Source: a virus
Strand: one strand, 5' to 3'
Length of the DNA stretch: 37,330 bases
Virus record (IMG/VR): IMGVR_UViG_3300046557_000349
Span: 1 to 37,330 of that record
This document shows, piece after piece, positions 6,871 to 15,387 of the stretch (within the stretch, counting starts at the first letter, position 1; each line of letters begins with the position of its first letter). The position numbers and the translations under genes are program-made. The notes below the pieces were generated by a model. It had not been told where the DNA came from, did no database searches, and saw only the letters and a program-made list of their open reading frames with translations.

Positions 6871-7979
6871 TTTTTCGGCTCGTAGTCTGCGGGAATGAGG
6901 TATTCGAAGTTGTCGGCCTTGCCGCCCTTCTTCAACTTGCGGTCTTTATGCGGGTCGTGCGGTTCTGGCTCGAAGCCGTCCGGCGGGCCGACTTCCAACT
7001 TGGTGATCTGCCCGCTGTCAGTGAGCGTGTAAGTCACCCGGGCGATGAGCATGATTCGATCAAAGCCCACAATTGGATCGATGACTCGCACCAGCGAGTT
7101 GTGTTTCCACAGTGCGCCGTTTGATTGCCGCCACCCCCGCACGGTGTAATTGGTGGTGAGGGCTTTACCCATGCGCGTGCCGCGCTCCCAGTTCGCCCGG
7201 GCCTGCGCCAGCTTGTTGGTCATCTGGCCGGATTCCTGAATGATCATGACCCGCTTGCGACCAACGCGCGGATCAGCGACCAGCGCCGACACCTCGGCCG
7301 CCTGCTCGCCGAACTCATCGTCGGTACCGCTCTTCTGGCCGAGCACCCGGTATTCGGAAAAAACCGCTGAGAAGTCGAGCGCGGCATCACCGGTCAGGAT
7401 GTTGTTGCCGACTTCCAGCGCATCGAACGCCCGGACCTCGCTGCCAGGCTTGGCGAGCACGGCCATGCCTTTTGCGTCGTCAGTAGAAAAAACACGGAAC
7501 AGCGTCAGCAGCCGGTCGGTGGATTCGAAAACGGTTTCGCCGGGTTCGATCGTGTGGTCTGACAGCTTTGCCCCTTCCGGGATCTCGCTGCGGACACGAA
7601 CGCCGTAAGGCGAAGCCAGCGCCTTGACGATCGAAAGGACGCTTTGATTGTTCCATTGCCCCGGTTTATTGACTGCCGCACAGTCAACCAGATCGGCAGT
7701 GAGCGAACGACCGCTGACGCTGGTGGTGATTTGCTGATGGTCGTAGCTGATCGGTGTTGCGAACACCCACCCGGTCAGGACAAGGTCGTCGCCGATCTTC
7801 ACTTGGCACTTGGCGCCCTGTTTGATCGGCAGCGGCAATGGCTGCCCCGGCCACTTCCATGTGATGTTCAAGGTAAATGACCGCGCCTGATCCTCAAGAC
7901 CGGCGGTGATCTCCACCGATTTCCAGCCGAAGTAATCCAGTCCGTCAACCGTGAGGCTGACAGCATTGACGTCTTCCAT
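6867..7979 (-). CDS. Baseplate hub protein, Mu gp44 (P)-like
   Basis: This 370-residue protein corresponds to the Mu P/gp44 hub, functionally like T4 gp27 and P2 gpD. Seen are VSLTVDGLDYFGWKSVEITAG at the N-terminus and GDDLVLTGWVFATPISYDHQ. The central LVDCAAVNKPGQWNNQSVLS is followed by a long C-terminal region ending in a basic tail. It forms the trimeric hub between tube and spike and sits directly upstream of the spike gene. Confidence 0.88.
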   Translation of the reverse strand: MEDVNAVSLTVDGLDYFGWKSVEITAGLEDQARSFTLNITWKWPGQPLPLPIKQGAKCQVKIGDDLVLTGWVFATPISYDHQQITTSVSGRSLTADLVDCAAVNKPGQWNNQSVLSIVKALASPYGVRVRSEIPEGAKLSDHTIEPGETVFESTDRLLTLFRVFSTDDAKGMAVLAKPGSEVRAFDALEVGNNILTGDAALDFSAVFSEYRVLGQKSGTDDEFGEQAAEVSALVADPRVGRKRVMIIQESGQMTNKLAQARANWERGTRMGKALTTNYTVRGWRQSNGALWKHNSLVRVIDPIVGFDRIMLIARVTYTLTDSGQITKLEVGPPDGFEPEPHDPHKDRKLKKGGKADNFEYLIPADYEPKK

Positions 7980-7982
7980 GGG

Positions 7983-9239
7983 TTACCTCTGGGCTATTTT
8001 GATCGGGCGGGCCGGCACGAACCCGGGGTGACGCAGGCGATTTCGCTGCACCACCTCGGATTCGCGAGTGGCATCACCGAAACGCCGGTAAGCCAGTACC
8101 AATGCCGACAGCGTTTCAGGCGGCGTGATCTCCACCAGGCGCACGCCTGATTCCGCAACAGCTGTCAGGTGTTTGACGATGGTCTGTCGCAGTGTGTTGA
8201 GCACCATGTAGTGCTCGGGATCAGCCTTCAACGACGCCTGAAAAATCGCCTCATTGAGGTTGTCGCGTAGCTCAATCACGTCGTCAGCCACCGGCACCTC
8301 CGGGCGCACGATCGGCTGCACAGCCTGCTGCTCGACCGAAGACACCGTGGCCGTCGAAACCGGCTGAGAGGCTACCGGCATTTCACTGATGATCAGGGCG
8401 ACTTGAACCAGCAAAGCGTCCTGCACCAGGTTTGCAGTGGCTTCGGACGCCGCGGCCGCGTCGACACCGCCCGAATCGCTGACGGTATTGATGCTGGCCA
8501 CGGCTTCGGTTTGCTGCGTGGCGGTGGCCACCGTGTTTCGATAGCTCGAACCTGAGTCGTCGCCCAGGTAATCATCCACCGAAAACTCACTGAAGTAGCT
8601 GGAGAACAGCGATGACAGTGAATCGGGTGCATTCATCAGAGACTGCACAAAACCAGTCAGGTTGGTGAAGGTACCGATGATGGTTGAGAACTGCTGCTGG
8701 ATCACCGTGTACACACCCGACAGGCTGTTGCGTAATCGGGCAAGCCCTAGTCGGGCCTGATCCACTTTCGCCATCGCCGACTTGTACCGGGCGATCGCGG
8801 AATCCAACAGGCTATCGGAGGCCTTCACCACCTGCTGCTGGGTGTTGACCTTCGCTGTCGGAAACTTCAGAGGGATGTCTGGGTAGAACGTCACCGCGAA
8901 CGCCGCCATCCCGCCCTGCTTGAAGTCGTGCGTCAGCTCCGCTTCACCGGCCTTGACCTGCATCCGGCCCAGCCACGGGTGCACCAGCTCGCCAGCGCCG
9001 GGAGTCTGCACAGCCTCCATGAATTTATCGCGGCGCTCGAAACAGTCGTCCCCGATAATCCAACAGACCAGCCGGTGAACCTGAGCCTGTTTGCCCATTT
9101 GCTCGGCGTAGGGCTCGTCGCGCTGCGGAAACTCGTGCAGCTGGACTTTCATGCCGACCGGCACCGAAGCCTGAGGGATCAAGAAACTGATCCCCCGGAA
9201 CGACGCCGGCAGCATTTGATCACGCCATGTCTGATCCAT
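7983..9239 (-). CDS. Mu gp43-like protein, DNA circularisation N-terminal domain
   Basis: This 418-residue protein has the DNA circularisation N-terminal domain (Mu gp43/N). The start W-R-D-Q-M-L-PASFRGISFLIP and HEFPQRDEPYAEQMGK are the conserved opening; ELTHDFKQGGMAAFAVTFYP follows. Despite the historical domain name, in this position it is a tail and baseplate structural protein that bridges tape measure and hub. The middle (about residues 130-320) is Ala/Ser/Val-rich and variable. Confidence 0.87.
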   Translation of the reverse strand: MDQTWRDQMLPASFRGISFLIPQASVPVGMKVQLHEFPQRDEPYAEQMGKQAQVHRLVCWIIGDDCFERRDKFMEAVQTPGAGELVHPWLGRMQVKAGEAELTHDFKQGGMAAFAVTFYPDIPLKFPTAKVNTQQQVVKASDSLLDSAIARYKSAMAKVDQARLGLARLRNSLSGVYTVIQQQFSTIIGTFTNLTGFVQSLMNAPDSLSSLFSSYFSEFSVDDYLGDDSGSSYRNTVATATQQTEAVASINTVSDSGGVDAAAASEATANLVQDALLVQVALIISEMPVASQPVSTATVSSVEQQAVQPIVRPEVPVADDVIELRDNLNEAIFQASLKADPEHYMVLNTLRQTIVKHLTAVAESGVRLVEITPPETLSALVLAYRRFGDATRESEVVQRNRLRHPGFVPARPIKIAQR

Positions 9240-9242
9240 TCC

Positions 9243-11366
9243 CTACCCCTTCTTAACGCCTACGGTTCGGGTGCCAACGTTCGGCTTGATCTTCAGCCCG
9301 CTCTGGTCCGTTTTTGGTTGCTCAATGGTTGTGCCTGGCGGCGCACCATTAATGTTGATGTTGAGCTCGCCATTTATCTTTTGTCCGCTCGCTGCCGTGG
9401 TCTGTTGAACAAGGCTTCCGGACGGAGGCAACTGGGCAGGTGCGCGAAGCAGTTGGCTGTTATCGGCGCTTTGGGCTTGTTGAGATTGCAGTGATGGCGC
9501 CTGACCGGGTGCACGCAGTAATTTGTTTTTATCAACGCCGAAGGCCTGATTGTTAACTGCTTGCTGGTCTTGGGCGACCTTCGCTGCATCGGCCCGAATG
9601 AGTGCGCCGGTACCGCCACCTACGCCCGCATTGCGCCGGGTCTGCTCCTCCGCAAAGGCGTTCGCTTTGTCGGTGGCGGTCTTGATAATCCCGCCACCCT
9701 CCGCGTCGATGCCCAGCATTTTCATCATCGGCTCGAGAATGGGCCTGATCCGATCCCAGATTTTCTGGAACATCCCGACGATGGGTTCCCAGTTGTTGAT
9801 AATCATGCCCAGCGGCGACCAGTCAAACAGTTCGCCGAGGAATTTCATGACAGGAGTGGATACGGCGTAAAGCACATCCCATATAGCTGTGAACAAGCCG
9901 GTCAGCGGCTCCCAGTTCTTGATCACCCAAGCCATTGGCGTGAACTGCCAGGCTTTTTTGACCCACTCCCAAAACGCCATAGCCGGACGGCGCACGCGCT
10001 CCCAGAGCTTTTCAAAGTACGGGGCGACGGTTTTCCAATTGGCGATCAACAGACCAGCGGCCAACGCAATCACCCGAACAATGATGCCGATAGGGCTCAT
10101 CGCAGTAACAGCGCTGAACAATTTCATGGCCCACATGGCAGCTGTAACCGCGACACGCATAACGCCAAATGCCAAGCCGGCACCCAGCACCCCTTTGATC
10201 AACTGCGGATGCTCGGCCGCCAAGGCAGAAACTTGCGAAACCAGCGGGCCAAACTCAGTCATAAGTTCGTTAAATGGCGGAAGCAACGCGTTCCCCACTT
10301 CAACGCCTAAACGGGTTACACGGTTCTGAAGCAGCTGCATGGCGTTGGCTGTAGTCGCCGAGCGCGCTGCGTACTCTTTTTCCATTGAGCCAGCAAAACC
10401 GGACCCTGCCGCGACATCTCTGAAACTCTTTTTCAGCAGTTCAAGATTCGTCAGAAGCGGAGCGATAGCCGAAACCGATTCAGTCCCGAATAGCTCGGTG
10501 AGCAGTCCGGCCTGTTTCGATGGGTCAACTTTTGCAATCCGCGCAAGCACATCCTCAATCGTGCCCTGCGCGTCTTTCTGCATGGACTTGGCCAAGTCCT
10601 TTACATCCAACCGCAGAGATTTAAATGCCTTGGCCTGCTGTTTCGTTGCGGAACCGCCTTTAGTCAGAGCGAGCATGAAGTTCTTCATGCCGGTGGCGGC
10701 CACTTCACTCGGCACCCCGACACCTGCCAGCGTTGCCCCCATCGCCGCGATTTGCCCAGATGCCAATCCCGCAATCGCGCCCAGCGGACCGATGCGCGTA
10801 ACGATGTCCGCAATCTGCGCCGCCGATGACGGCCCCGTGTTGCTCAGGTAGTTAATCTTGTCAGCGAGCGCTACCACTTCCGGCTGGGTGAGTTTGAAGG
10901 ACGTCCGCCACTTGGCCATCATGTCGCCGGACTGGTCTGCCGTTTGATCGAAGGCTATGCCCATCTTCACAGCATCTTCGGCGAACTGTTTCAACTCGCC
11001 GCGCGCGAAACCCGCCTGACCGCCGGCGGCAACGATCGCCGCAATGCCGCTCGCCGCCACCGGCATCTTCTCGGACATATCGAGGACGTCCTTGCCCATC
11101 TGCTTGAATTGCTCAGGAGTATCGAAGTCGACGACCTTCTTCACATCCGCCATGGATGTCTCGAACTCCATGGCGGCGCGAGCTCCCGCAATAAACGGCG
11201 CCGCAAAAGCTCCACCCTGGAGGACATCCTGAAAGCCGATATTGCCCAGTCCGGATTTGCCCAACTGCTTGCGGAAACCCGCAACGTTCTTTTGCACTCC
11301 CTTTAGCGTCGGCGACAGCTTGTCGACGCCAGTGATCAACGCCTTGAGCTGGAACTTGTCCGCCAT
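9243..11366 (-). CDS. Tail tape measure protein
   Basis: This protein of about 707 residues belongs to the TP901-type tape measure family. Features are a long helical N-terminal region with AMEFETSMADVKKVVDFDTPEQ and MPVAASGIAAIVAAGGQAGFARGE, and hydrophobic helices at about 385-445. Repeated NW-E-P blocks follow (VIKNWEPLTGLF, IINNWEPIVGMF). The Gln/Ala-rich tail ends in a basic segment. It sets the tail length and probably leaves the tail with the DNA. A GTG one codon upstream of ATG 11366 is an alternative start. Its start overlaps the stop of the frameshifted chaperone. Confidence 0.92.
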   Translation of the reverse strand: MADKFQLKALITGVDKLSPTLKGVQKNVAGFRKQLGKSGLGNIGFQDVLQGGAFAAPFIAGARAAMEFETSMADVKKVVDFDTPEQFKQMGKDVLDMSEKMPVAASGIAAIVAAGGQAGFARGELKQFAEDAVKMGIAFDQTADQSGDMMAKWRTSFKLTQPEVVALADKINYLSNTGPSSAAQIADIVTRIGPLGAIAGLASGQIAAMGATLAGVGVPSEVAATGMKNFMLALTKGGSATKQQAKAFKSLRLDVKDLAKSMQKDAQGTIEDVLARIAKVDPSKQAGLLTELFGTESVSAIAPLLTNLELLKKSFRDVAAGSGFAGSMEKEYAARSATTANAMQLLQNRVTRLGVEVGNALLPPFNELMTEFGPLVSQVSALAAEHPQLIKGVLGAGLAFGVMRVAVTAAMWAMKLFSAVTAMSPIGIIVRVIALAAGLLIANWKTVAPYFEKLWERVRRPAMAFWEWVKKAWQFTPMAWVIKNWEPLTGLFTAIWDVLYAVSTPVMKFLGELFDWSPLGMIINNWEPIVGMFQKIWDRIRPILEPMMKMLGIDAEGGGIIKTATDKANAFAEEQTRRNAGVGGGTGALIRADAAKVAQDQQAVNNQAFGVDKNKLLRAPGQAPSLQSQQAQSADNSQLLRAPAQLPPSGSLVQQTTAASGQKINGELNININGAPPGTTIEQPKTDQSGLKIKPNVGTRTVGVKKG

Positions 11367-11790
11367 CACTGCACCTGCTGGGATTTGTTGATGCGCTGGG
11401 CGTGCTCCAAAGACTCAAGAAGGACGTCCAGCGGGCGAGCCATTAAAAGCTCCGGATCGGTTTTCCAGAACCATGCAAGGTCGTAAGCGACCTCAATCAG
11501 TTGCTCGATGCTTCCGATGCCGGACTCATGAAAAAACTAGCCACCGCCCAGCTCAGCGCGTTGAGGTCGGACAGATCCAGCTGGTTGACGGAGGACGGCG
11601 GGATACCGGCGCATACGGCGATGTATTTGGCCGCCACATCCATGTCCAGACTGACGTCCTCGTTCTTGTCGATTTTGTAGGGAAGTGCCTTGATGGCTCG
11701 AACTTCCTGCACGGTCGGCCGGCGAAGAGTCAGTTCTGTCAGTGGTTCGCCGTGCGCTTCGATCGCGACCTGTAATTTTACTGCACTCAT
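11366..11790 (-). CDS. Tail assembly chaperone, -1 frameshift extended form (gpE/E' type)
   Basis: This is a composite frame read from 11790 to the slippery site and then in the -1 frame to the TGA at 11366-11368, giving a predicted 141-residue product. The extension (54 residues) contains AWFWKTDPELLMARPLDVL, typical of the E' part of P2-type tail chaperones. It has no usable start of its own. The heptamer T-TTT-TTC (minus strand, 11536-11530) lies in the correct phase, at codons 86-87. The long form should bind the tape measure while the tail tube assembles. Confidence 0.8.
11497..11790 (-). CDS. Tail assembly chaperone, short form (Mu gp41 / P2 gpE type)
   Basis: This 97-residue protein is the unshifted product. 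LQVAIEAHGEPLTELTLRRP and VQEVRAIKALPY are family-typical. DMDVAAKYIAVCAGIPPSSVNQLD and LSWAVASFF follow. It belongs to the tail assembly protein E/41/14 family found between tube and tape measure. ATGA overlap couples it to the tube gene. After the slippery codons only ten more residues are read in this frame. Confidence 0.88.
   Translation of the reverse strand: MSAVKLQVAIEAHGEPLTELTLRRPTVQEVRAIKALPYKIDKNEDVSLDMDVAAKYIAVCAGIPPSSVNQLDLSDLNALSWAVASFFMSPASEASSN
11530..11536 (-). promoter_or_regulatory. Programmed -1 ribosomal frameshift site TTTTTTC
   Basis: On the minus strand AGT-TTT-TTC is read in the chaperone frame, giving the canonical X-XXY-YYZ heptamer T-TTT-TTC. Slipping back one base enters an open frame of 54 codons that encodes the E'-like extension. 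Position between tube and tape measure genes is the place where such sites are conserved among tailed phages. Confidence 0.8.
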
Positions 11791-12134
11791 TGCCAGCTCC
11801 CGTTAATACCGTCGAATTGCAGTTCCGTCGTGCCGTCTTCGCCTTTGAAAGAAGGCTCGTCGACCAGATAGCCGCCGGAAAGCACATAAACCTTTCCGTT
11901 TGCAAATTCACAGGTAACCGTCATATCGCGGCCATTCACGAGTTTTTTTAGAGGAAACCCCTGCGGAACGAGCGACGTCACCTTTAAATAAGGTGGCAAC
12001 TCTTCTTCCTTGTAAAACCCCGGCCAAACGGTCTCACGCTTCACACTCATCAACGGCGCCTCCGCGCCGCCAGTAATGGTCAGCTGCTCACCGTCAACTT
12101 TGACGTAAACGGTGCCGGCTACTTTTTCGCCCAT
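11787..12134 (-). CDS. Tail tube protein (Mu M-like)
   Basis: This 115-residue beta-rich protein matches the Mu-type tail tube family. GTVYVKVDGEQLTITGGAEA lies at the N-terminus, with KRETVWPGFYKEEELPPYLK in the middle and GKVYVLSGGYLVDEPSF near the C-terminus. It polymerises as the inner tube of the contractile tail. It sits directly after the sheath gene, separated by a hairpin terminator-like element. It is normal length for the family. Confidence 0.88.
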   Translation of the reverse strand: MGEKVAGTVYVKVDGEQLTITGGAEAPLMSVKRETVWPGFYKEEELPPYLKVTSLVPQGFPLKKLVNGRDMTVTCEFANGKVYVLSGGYLVDEPSFKGEDGTTELQFDGINGSWQ

Positions 12135-12152
12135 GGTCTTTGTCTCCAGAAT

Positions 12153-12177
12153 GAAAAAGCCCGCTCTGGGCGGGCTG
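12153..12177 (-). terminator. Hairpin plus T-run between sheath and tube genes
   Basis: On the minus strand AGCCCGC pairs with GCGGGCT (12158-12164 and 12170-12176) around a five-base loop, followed by TTTTC. It lies between the sheath stop and the tube start, inside the late operon. It would end some transcripts after the sheath unless RNA polymerase is antiterminated, or it could protect the 3' end of a processed sheath message. Confidence 0.65.
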
Positions 12178-12193
12178 GATGTTCAGTTGAGCG

Positions 12194-13693
12194 TTACGCC
12201 GCTTCGTCGTACTGGAGGCGGAACTGGTTGAGCATCGCGAAGATGCGCAGGCCGTTGATGTAGTCAGGCGGGAACAGTACGTTGACCCGGCTCGGGTCAT
12301 TCACATCTCGCTCCACCACCAGGTGCTCGGCGAACAGATCCGCGTTTTCCACATGACCTTCCAGCTCAAGCTTGGCGTACTGGGCGATCAATTCGCCGCG
12401 GATCGTCGCCGGCGTCACGATCGGCTGGCCGGCGCCAAAGCGCGTGCCGTCGCTGGCCAGCTTGTGCCGGCCGTATTTGCTGGTAATCACGCTACGCATG
12501 CGGCGCACGATGAACGCCGACTGATGCATGGTTTCGCTGTCCAGATAGGAGTTGTCGGCCTGGCCGTAGGCGTTCTTCTGATAGGTGGTGATAGAGCGCT
12601 GGATGCGCACGTAACCGCCTTCGTAGTACGCAGTGGCAATGCCGTAGTTCAGCAGCGACTGGCGTTCGGTCAGGGTGAAGCGGTCACTGGCCGGCGCAGG
12701 ATCAACGCCTGGCATGCTGCCGCTCTGCGTTGGACGGCTGGCATCGGCAGAGATGAACACCGCCGTGCGAGCCGCCAGCGATGCCGCCACCACCCATACC
12801 GGTTGCGGCACACCGGGCTCTACGCCCTGAATGGTCATGTGCTGATCGTTGCGCACCTGCCCAGCCGCAACCAGCGTGCCGATGGTGCCGCGCTTGGCGG
12901 TGTACACATGGCCGAACAACTGTTTCGCCCAGCTCCAGCGACCAGTGCTGTCGTCCATCGCATCCTTCCAGGCATTCAACGTGGTCGTGTCCGACCAAGG
13001 CTGGCACAGGAATTCGAAGGGCTCATCACCCAGCGCGGCGATCGCATCGACCACATCCGGCGCGCCAACGCCCGCGGTCATCGCGGTGGTCATTACGGTC
13101 AGGCCTGCCGGCATGGATTCGCCGTTGGACTTGCCGAGACGGTTCATCTGAATGCTGATGTCGTTGCCGCTTTCGCCGGTCCATTTGCAGGTCAGCGTCA
13201 CCACGCCGGCAGCGGCCGCAGCGGTGACGGGCAAATCTGGCGTAGCGTTGATCTTCACGGCCAGCGCAGCGGCAGCAATCGTCGGGGTCGCCGCCGATGC
13301 AACCACCGACTGCACGCGCACGCCGCCGATGTACAGGTTCAGCAGCCCAGCCTCGGTAGCAGCAGCACCGGTAATGGTGATGGTCGACGAAGCAGATTCA
13401 CCGGTTTCATTCTGCAGCGGCAAACACCAGATTTCGCCGATCGGATCGACTTTGCGCCATGTCTCGTACATCGCGGCCAGCATTGAGCCCTGGCCGGCGA
13501 TGCTCTTGGCGATCGCGAGGCTGGACACCAACACCAACTTGCCGATGCTTTCGCTCTCGGCATCGTCATTGACCTGCGCGACGATGAGGCGGCGCATTGC
13601 GCTCGACGCGCTGTTTGCTGCCGAGCTATCCATCTCCGCATAGAACAGCGGCACTCGGATATCGGCGGGGATGTTGCTGAATCCGATGGCCAT
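12194..13693 (-). CDS. Tail sheath protein (Mu L-like)
   Basis: This 499-residue protein is the contractile tail sheath. The Mu L family opening is present (IGFSNIPADIRVPLFYAEMD, then MRRLIVAQVNDD). Further hallmarks are GEIWCLPL, an Ala-rich beta insertion at about 110-190, DDSTGRWSWAKQLFGHVYTA and the C-terminal conserved NPSRVNVLFPPDYINGLRIF block. It forms the contracting outer cylinder that drives injection. The start overlaps the stop of the small DUF2635 gene by one base. Confidence 0.93.
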   Translation of the reverse strand: MAIGFSNIPADIRVPLFYAEMDSSAANSASSAMRRLIVAQVNDDAESESIGKLVLVSSLAIAKSIAGQGSMLAAMYETWRKVDPIGEIWCLPLQNETGESASSTITITGAAATEAGLLNLYIGGVRVQSVVASAATPTIAAAALAVKINATPDLPVTAAAAAGVVTLTCKWTGESGNDISIQMNRLGKSNGESMPAGLTVMTTAMTAGVGAPDVVDAIAALGDEPFEFLCQPWSDTTTLNAWKDAMDDSTGRWSWAKQLFGHVYTAKRGTIGTLVAAGQVRNDQHMTIQGVEPGVPQPVWVVAASLAARTAVFISADASRPTQSGSMPGVDPAPASDRFTLTERQSLLNYGIATAYYEGGYVRIQRSITTYQKNAYGQADNSYLDSETMHQSAFIVRRMRSVITSKYGRHKLASDGTRFGAGQPIVTPATIRGELIAQYAKLELEGHVENADLFAEHLVVERDVNDPSRVNVLFPPDYINGLRIFAMLNQFRLQYDEAA

Positions 13694-13899
13694 TATTTGC
13701 CTTCCTCGATCAGCGCCGTTTTGCCGGCTTTGGTGGATGGGGCTTCAACAGATTTGGTTCTGACGTCACCGTCAGCCAGGCGGCGGCGCCACCAAGCGTT
13801 GTCGGGGACTTCACGGCCTTCAACGGGCAACAGGTCGCCAGCCTCCGGATCAGGCACAGAGCGGCCAGCGGCCGGCACCACAGTGATGCGCTTGGTCAT
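13693..13899 (-). CDS. DUF2635 family protein (Mu gp38-like)
   Basis: This short 68-residue protein with RSVPDPEAGDLLPVEGREVP followed by NAWWRRRLADGDV matches the DUF2635 family found at the Mu gp38 position. It is a small tail or neck protein of unknown function. It overlaps the gp37-like gene by four bases and the sheath gene by one, so it belongs to the same translational unit. Confidence 0.85.
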   Translation of the reverse strand: MTKRITVVPAAGRSVPDPEAGDLLPVEGREVPDNAWWRRRLADGDVRTKSVEAPSTKAGKTALIEEGK

Positions 13900-14486
13900 G
13901 GTGTTACGTCTCCAGTGAATGCAACTTCAATGCGCCCGTCAGGGCCAGGTCGTTTCAGGTTGGGGTCTGCAGGGTCGATGCAGTCCATGTTGATGGTTGC
14001 GCCGGTAAATGGTGCAAGGCCGTCGAGTTCGAGCTCGTGCCAGGTTTCGGCAGGATCGCTAGCCTTATTGCGACCAATCTGGAATTCAGCGGTGAAGAGA
14101 AACTGGTAGATGACCCTAGCTCGGCTGACAAAAACCAATGCGCCTTTGTCGTACTCGATGAGCGTGTATTCCGGGCCAGGCCTCCATCCCACCAACGCCC
14201 GCCAAAGCTCTGCACGAACATCGTGCAACTGATCATTGGCTTCCTGCCCACGCTCGTCGCCTGCGTCCAGCACGACCACCACCGCAAACTGATCAGTGAT
14301 TTCCTGTATCACCGCGTTCTGGGCCTTACTGGGCGCGGCTGCATCCGCTGCTGCGATCACATAGGCCGCGGGCATGGGAAGTTTCGCGCTCTCAGCTACA
14401 GCATCCCAGTCGATGCCAGCCGCGACCCGACCGGCATAGGTCGGGCATGTCGCCTTGAGATGGGCAACAATCGGGTTCAGTTTCAT
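13896..14486 (-). CDS. Mu gp37-like tail terminator
   Basis: This 196-residue protein lies at the Mu gp37 position. FAVVVVLDAGDERGQEANDQ and VRAELWRALVGWRPGPEYT are features of tail terminator-like proteins that cap the tail for head joining. The C-terminal part (ATINMDCIDPADPNLKRPG) is also typical. Its upstream gap of 22 bases to the gp10-like gene and the overlap with DUF2635 place it at the head-tail border of the cluster. Confidence 0.82.
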   Translation of the reverse strand: MKLNPIVAHLKATCPTYAGRVAAGIDWDAVAESAKLPMPAAYVIAAADAAAPSKAQNAVIQEITDQFAVVVVLDAGDERGQEANDQLHDVRAELWRALVGWRPGPEYTLIEYDKGALVFVSRARVIYQFLFTAEFQIGRNKASDPAETWHELELDGLAPFTGATINMDCIDPADPNLKRPGPDGRIEVAFTGDVTP

Positions 14487-14508
14487 AACGTTTCCAGAGA
14501 AACAGCGA

Positions 14509-15030
14509 TCAGTTCAACGCATTCGCGAACGCTGTGAAAAGAATGGTGCGTACCTGCTCTGACGTGTCTTGAAGAGCGTCCGCCATGTAGTTGTCACGCG
14601 GCTCAATCCGCCATCCGCCGGCGGCACGCTCGGCGATCAGCCGAGTACGAACGCCAGCTTGCCGGCGATTCTTCCGACCGATGCCTTTGCCAGGCGCGAG
14701 TTTTTGCGGCCTGCGACCTTGCTTCACTCCGTAAAACAGATACGCCGGATAGAACTCTCCCATTGCGGGAGTGAGCGTCGGTGAGATCTTCACCATGAAG
14801 CCCGAACGAGAGACCTTGAATTTTATGGAGCTGACGGTTTCACCGGTTCGGTTGGCTGGGTAACCCTTCTGGCCTTTGCCCAGCACCAGGTTCATCTGGG
14901 CATGCTGTGTAACGAGTAAACCAGCCTTGCGCATCCCTGCGCGAATCTTCTTCTTGTCGAACGCATCACGCTCAAAATCTTCGAAGCCCTCGACGTGCAG
15001 GTAACTTTCGACTGACGCAGAGTTAGCCAT
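14509..15030 (-). CDS. HK97 gp10-like head-tail (neck) protein
   Basis: This 173-residue basic protein has an HK97 gp10-like organisation: VEGFEDFERDAFDKKKIRAG at the start, MRKAGLLVTQHAQMNLV, GKGQKGYPANRTGETVSSIK and a C-terminal helix. It is probably a neck component. ATG 15030 is preferred, with GGAGG upstream; it overlaps the end of the adaptor gene by eight bases. The longer frame to 15060 adds residues without family likeness. Confidence 0.78.
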   Translation of the reverse strand: MANSASVESYLHVEGFEDFERDAFDKKKIRAGMRKAGLLVTQHAQMNLVLGKGQKGYPANRTGETVSSIKFKVSRSGFMVKISPTLTPAMGEFYPAYLFYGVKQGRRPQKLAPGKGIGRKNRRQAGVRTRLIAERAAGGWRIEPRDNYMADALQDTSEQVRTILFTAFANALN

Positions 15031-15385
15031 AGACACCGCCTCCGGGCTTCTGAGGCCCAAGTTCTTCGACTTCCAGAATGCTGTAACGCCGAGTGCCGTT
15101 CATGTCAGCGACCCGCCGCACCCGGTAAATGGTGGCGCCATGCACGACCTCATGAGCATCGCTGATGCCCTTGAGGTAGTAGAACGTCACCCGATGAGTG
15201 ATCTTCACGTCGGTTTGAATACCGGCCGTGTAAACCGCCGTGCCGACCGGTTTGATCTGCGCCCACCGTTTTTTCTCGTCGGTGAAGTTTGAATCAAGTC
15301 CCTGATTCGGCGCGGCAACGTCCGTGCGCAGCCTGAGCGTGATGCGCCGATCCAGTTCCCCGGCACTAGGTTCGCGGTAGGCCAT
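15023..15385 (-). CDS. Phage head closure / head-tail adaptor protein
   Basis: This 120-residue beta-rich protein has AGELDRRITLRLRTD at the start, then a W-A-Q-I-K-P motif (EKKRWAQIKPVGTA), KITHRVTFYYLKGISDAHEV and IYRVRRVADMN. This is the pattern of phage head-tail joining (SPP1 gp16-like) proteins. It should close the connector before tail attachment. It is next to the gp6-like connector gene, the usual order. Confidence 0.82.
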   Translation of the reverse strand: MAYREPSAGELDRRITLRLRTDVAAPNQGLDSNFTDEKKRWAQIKPVGTAVYTAGIQTDVKITHRVTFYYLKGISDAHEVVHGATIYRVRRVADMNGTRRYSILEVEELGPQKPGGGVYG

Positions 15386-15387
15386 GG

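Noticed and set aside
11113-11418. Minus-strand frame spanning the tape-measure start as a separate gene
   Set aside because: It is in a different frame inside the tape measure, lacks any tail-protein pattern, and the true E'-like sequence is in the frame reached by the -1 shift.
12323-13486. 387-codon plus-strand open frame opposite the sheath gene
   Set aside because: It is His/Arg-rich with no domain pattern and lies fully antisense to a well-recognised sheath gene.
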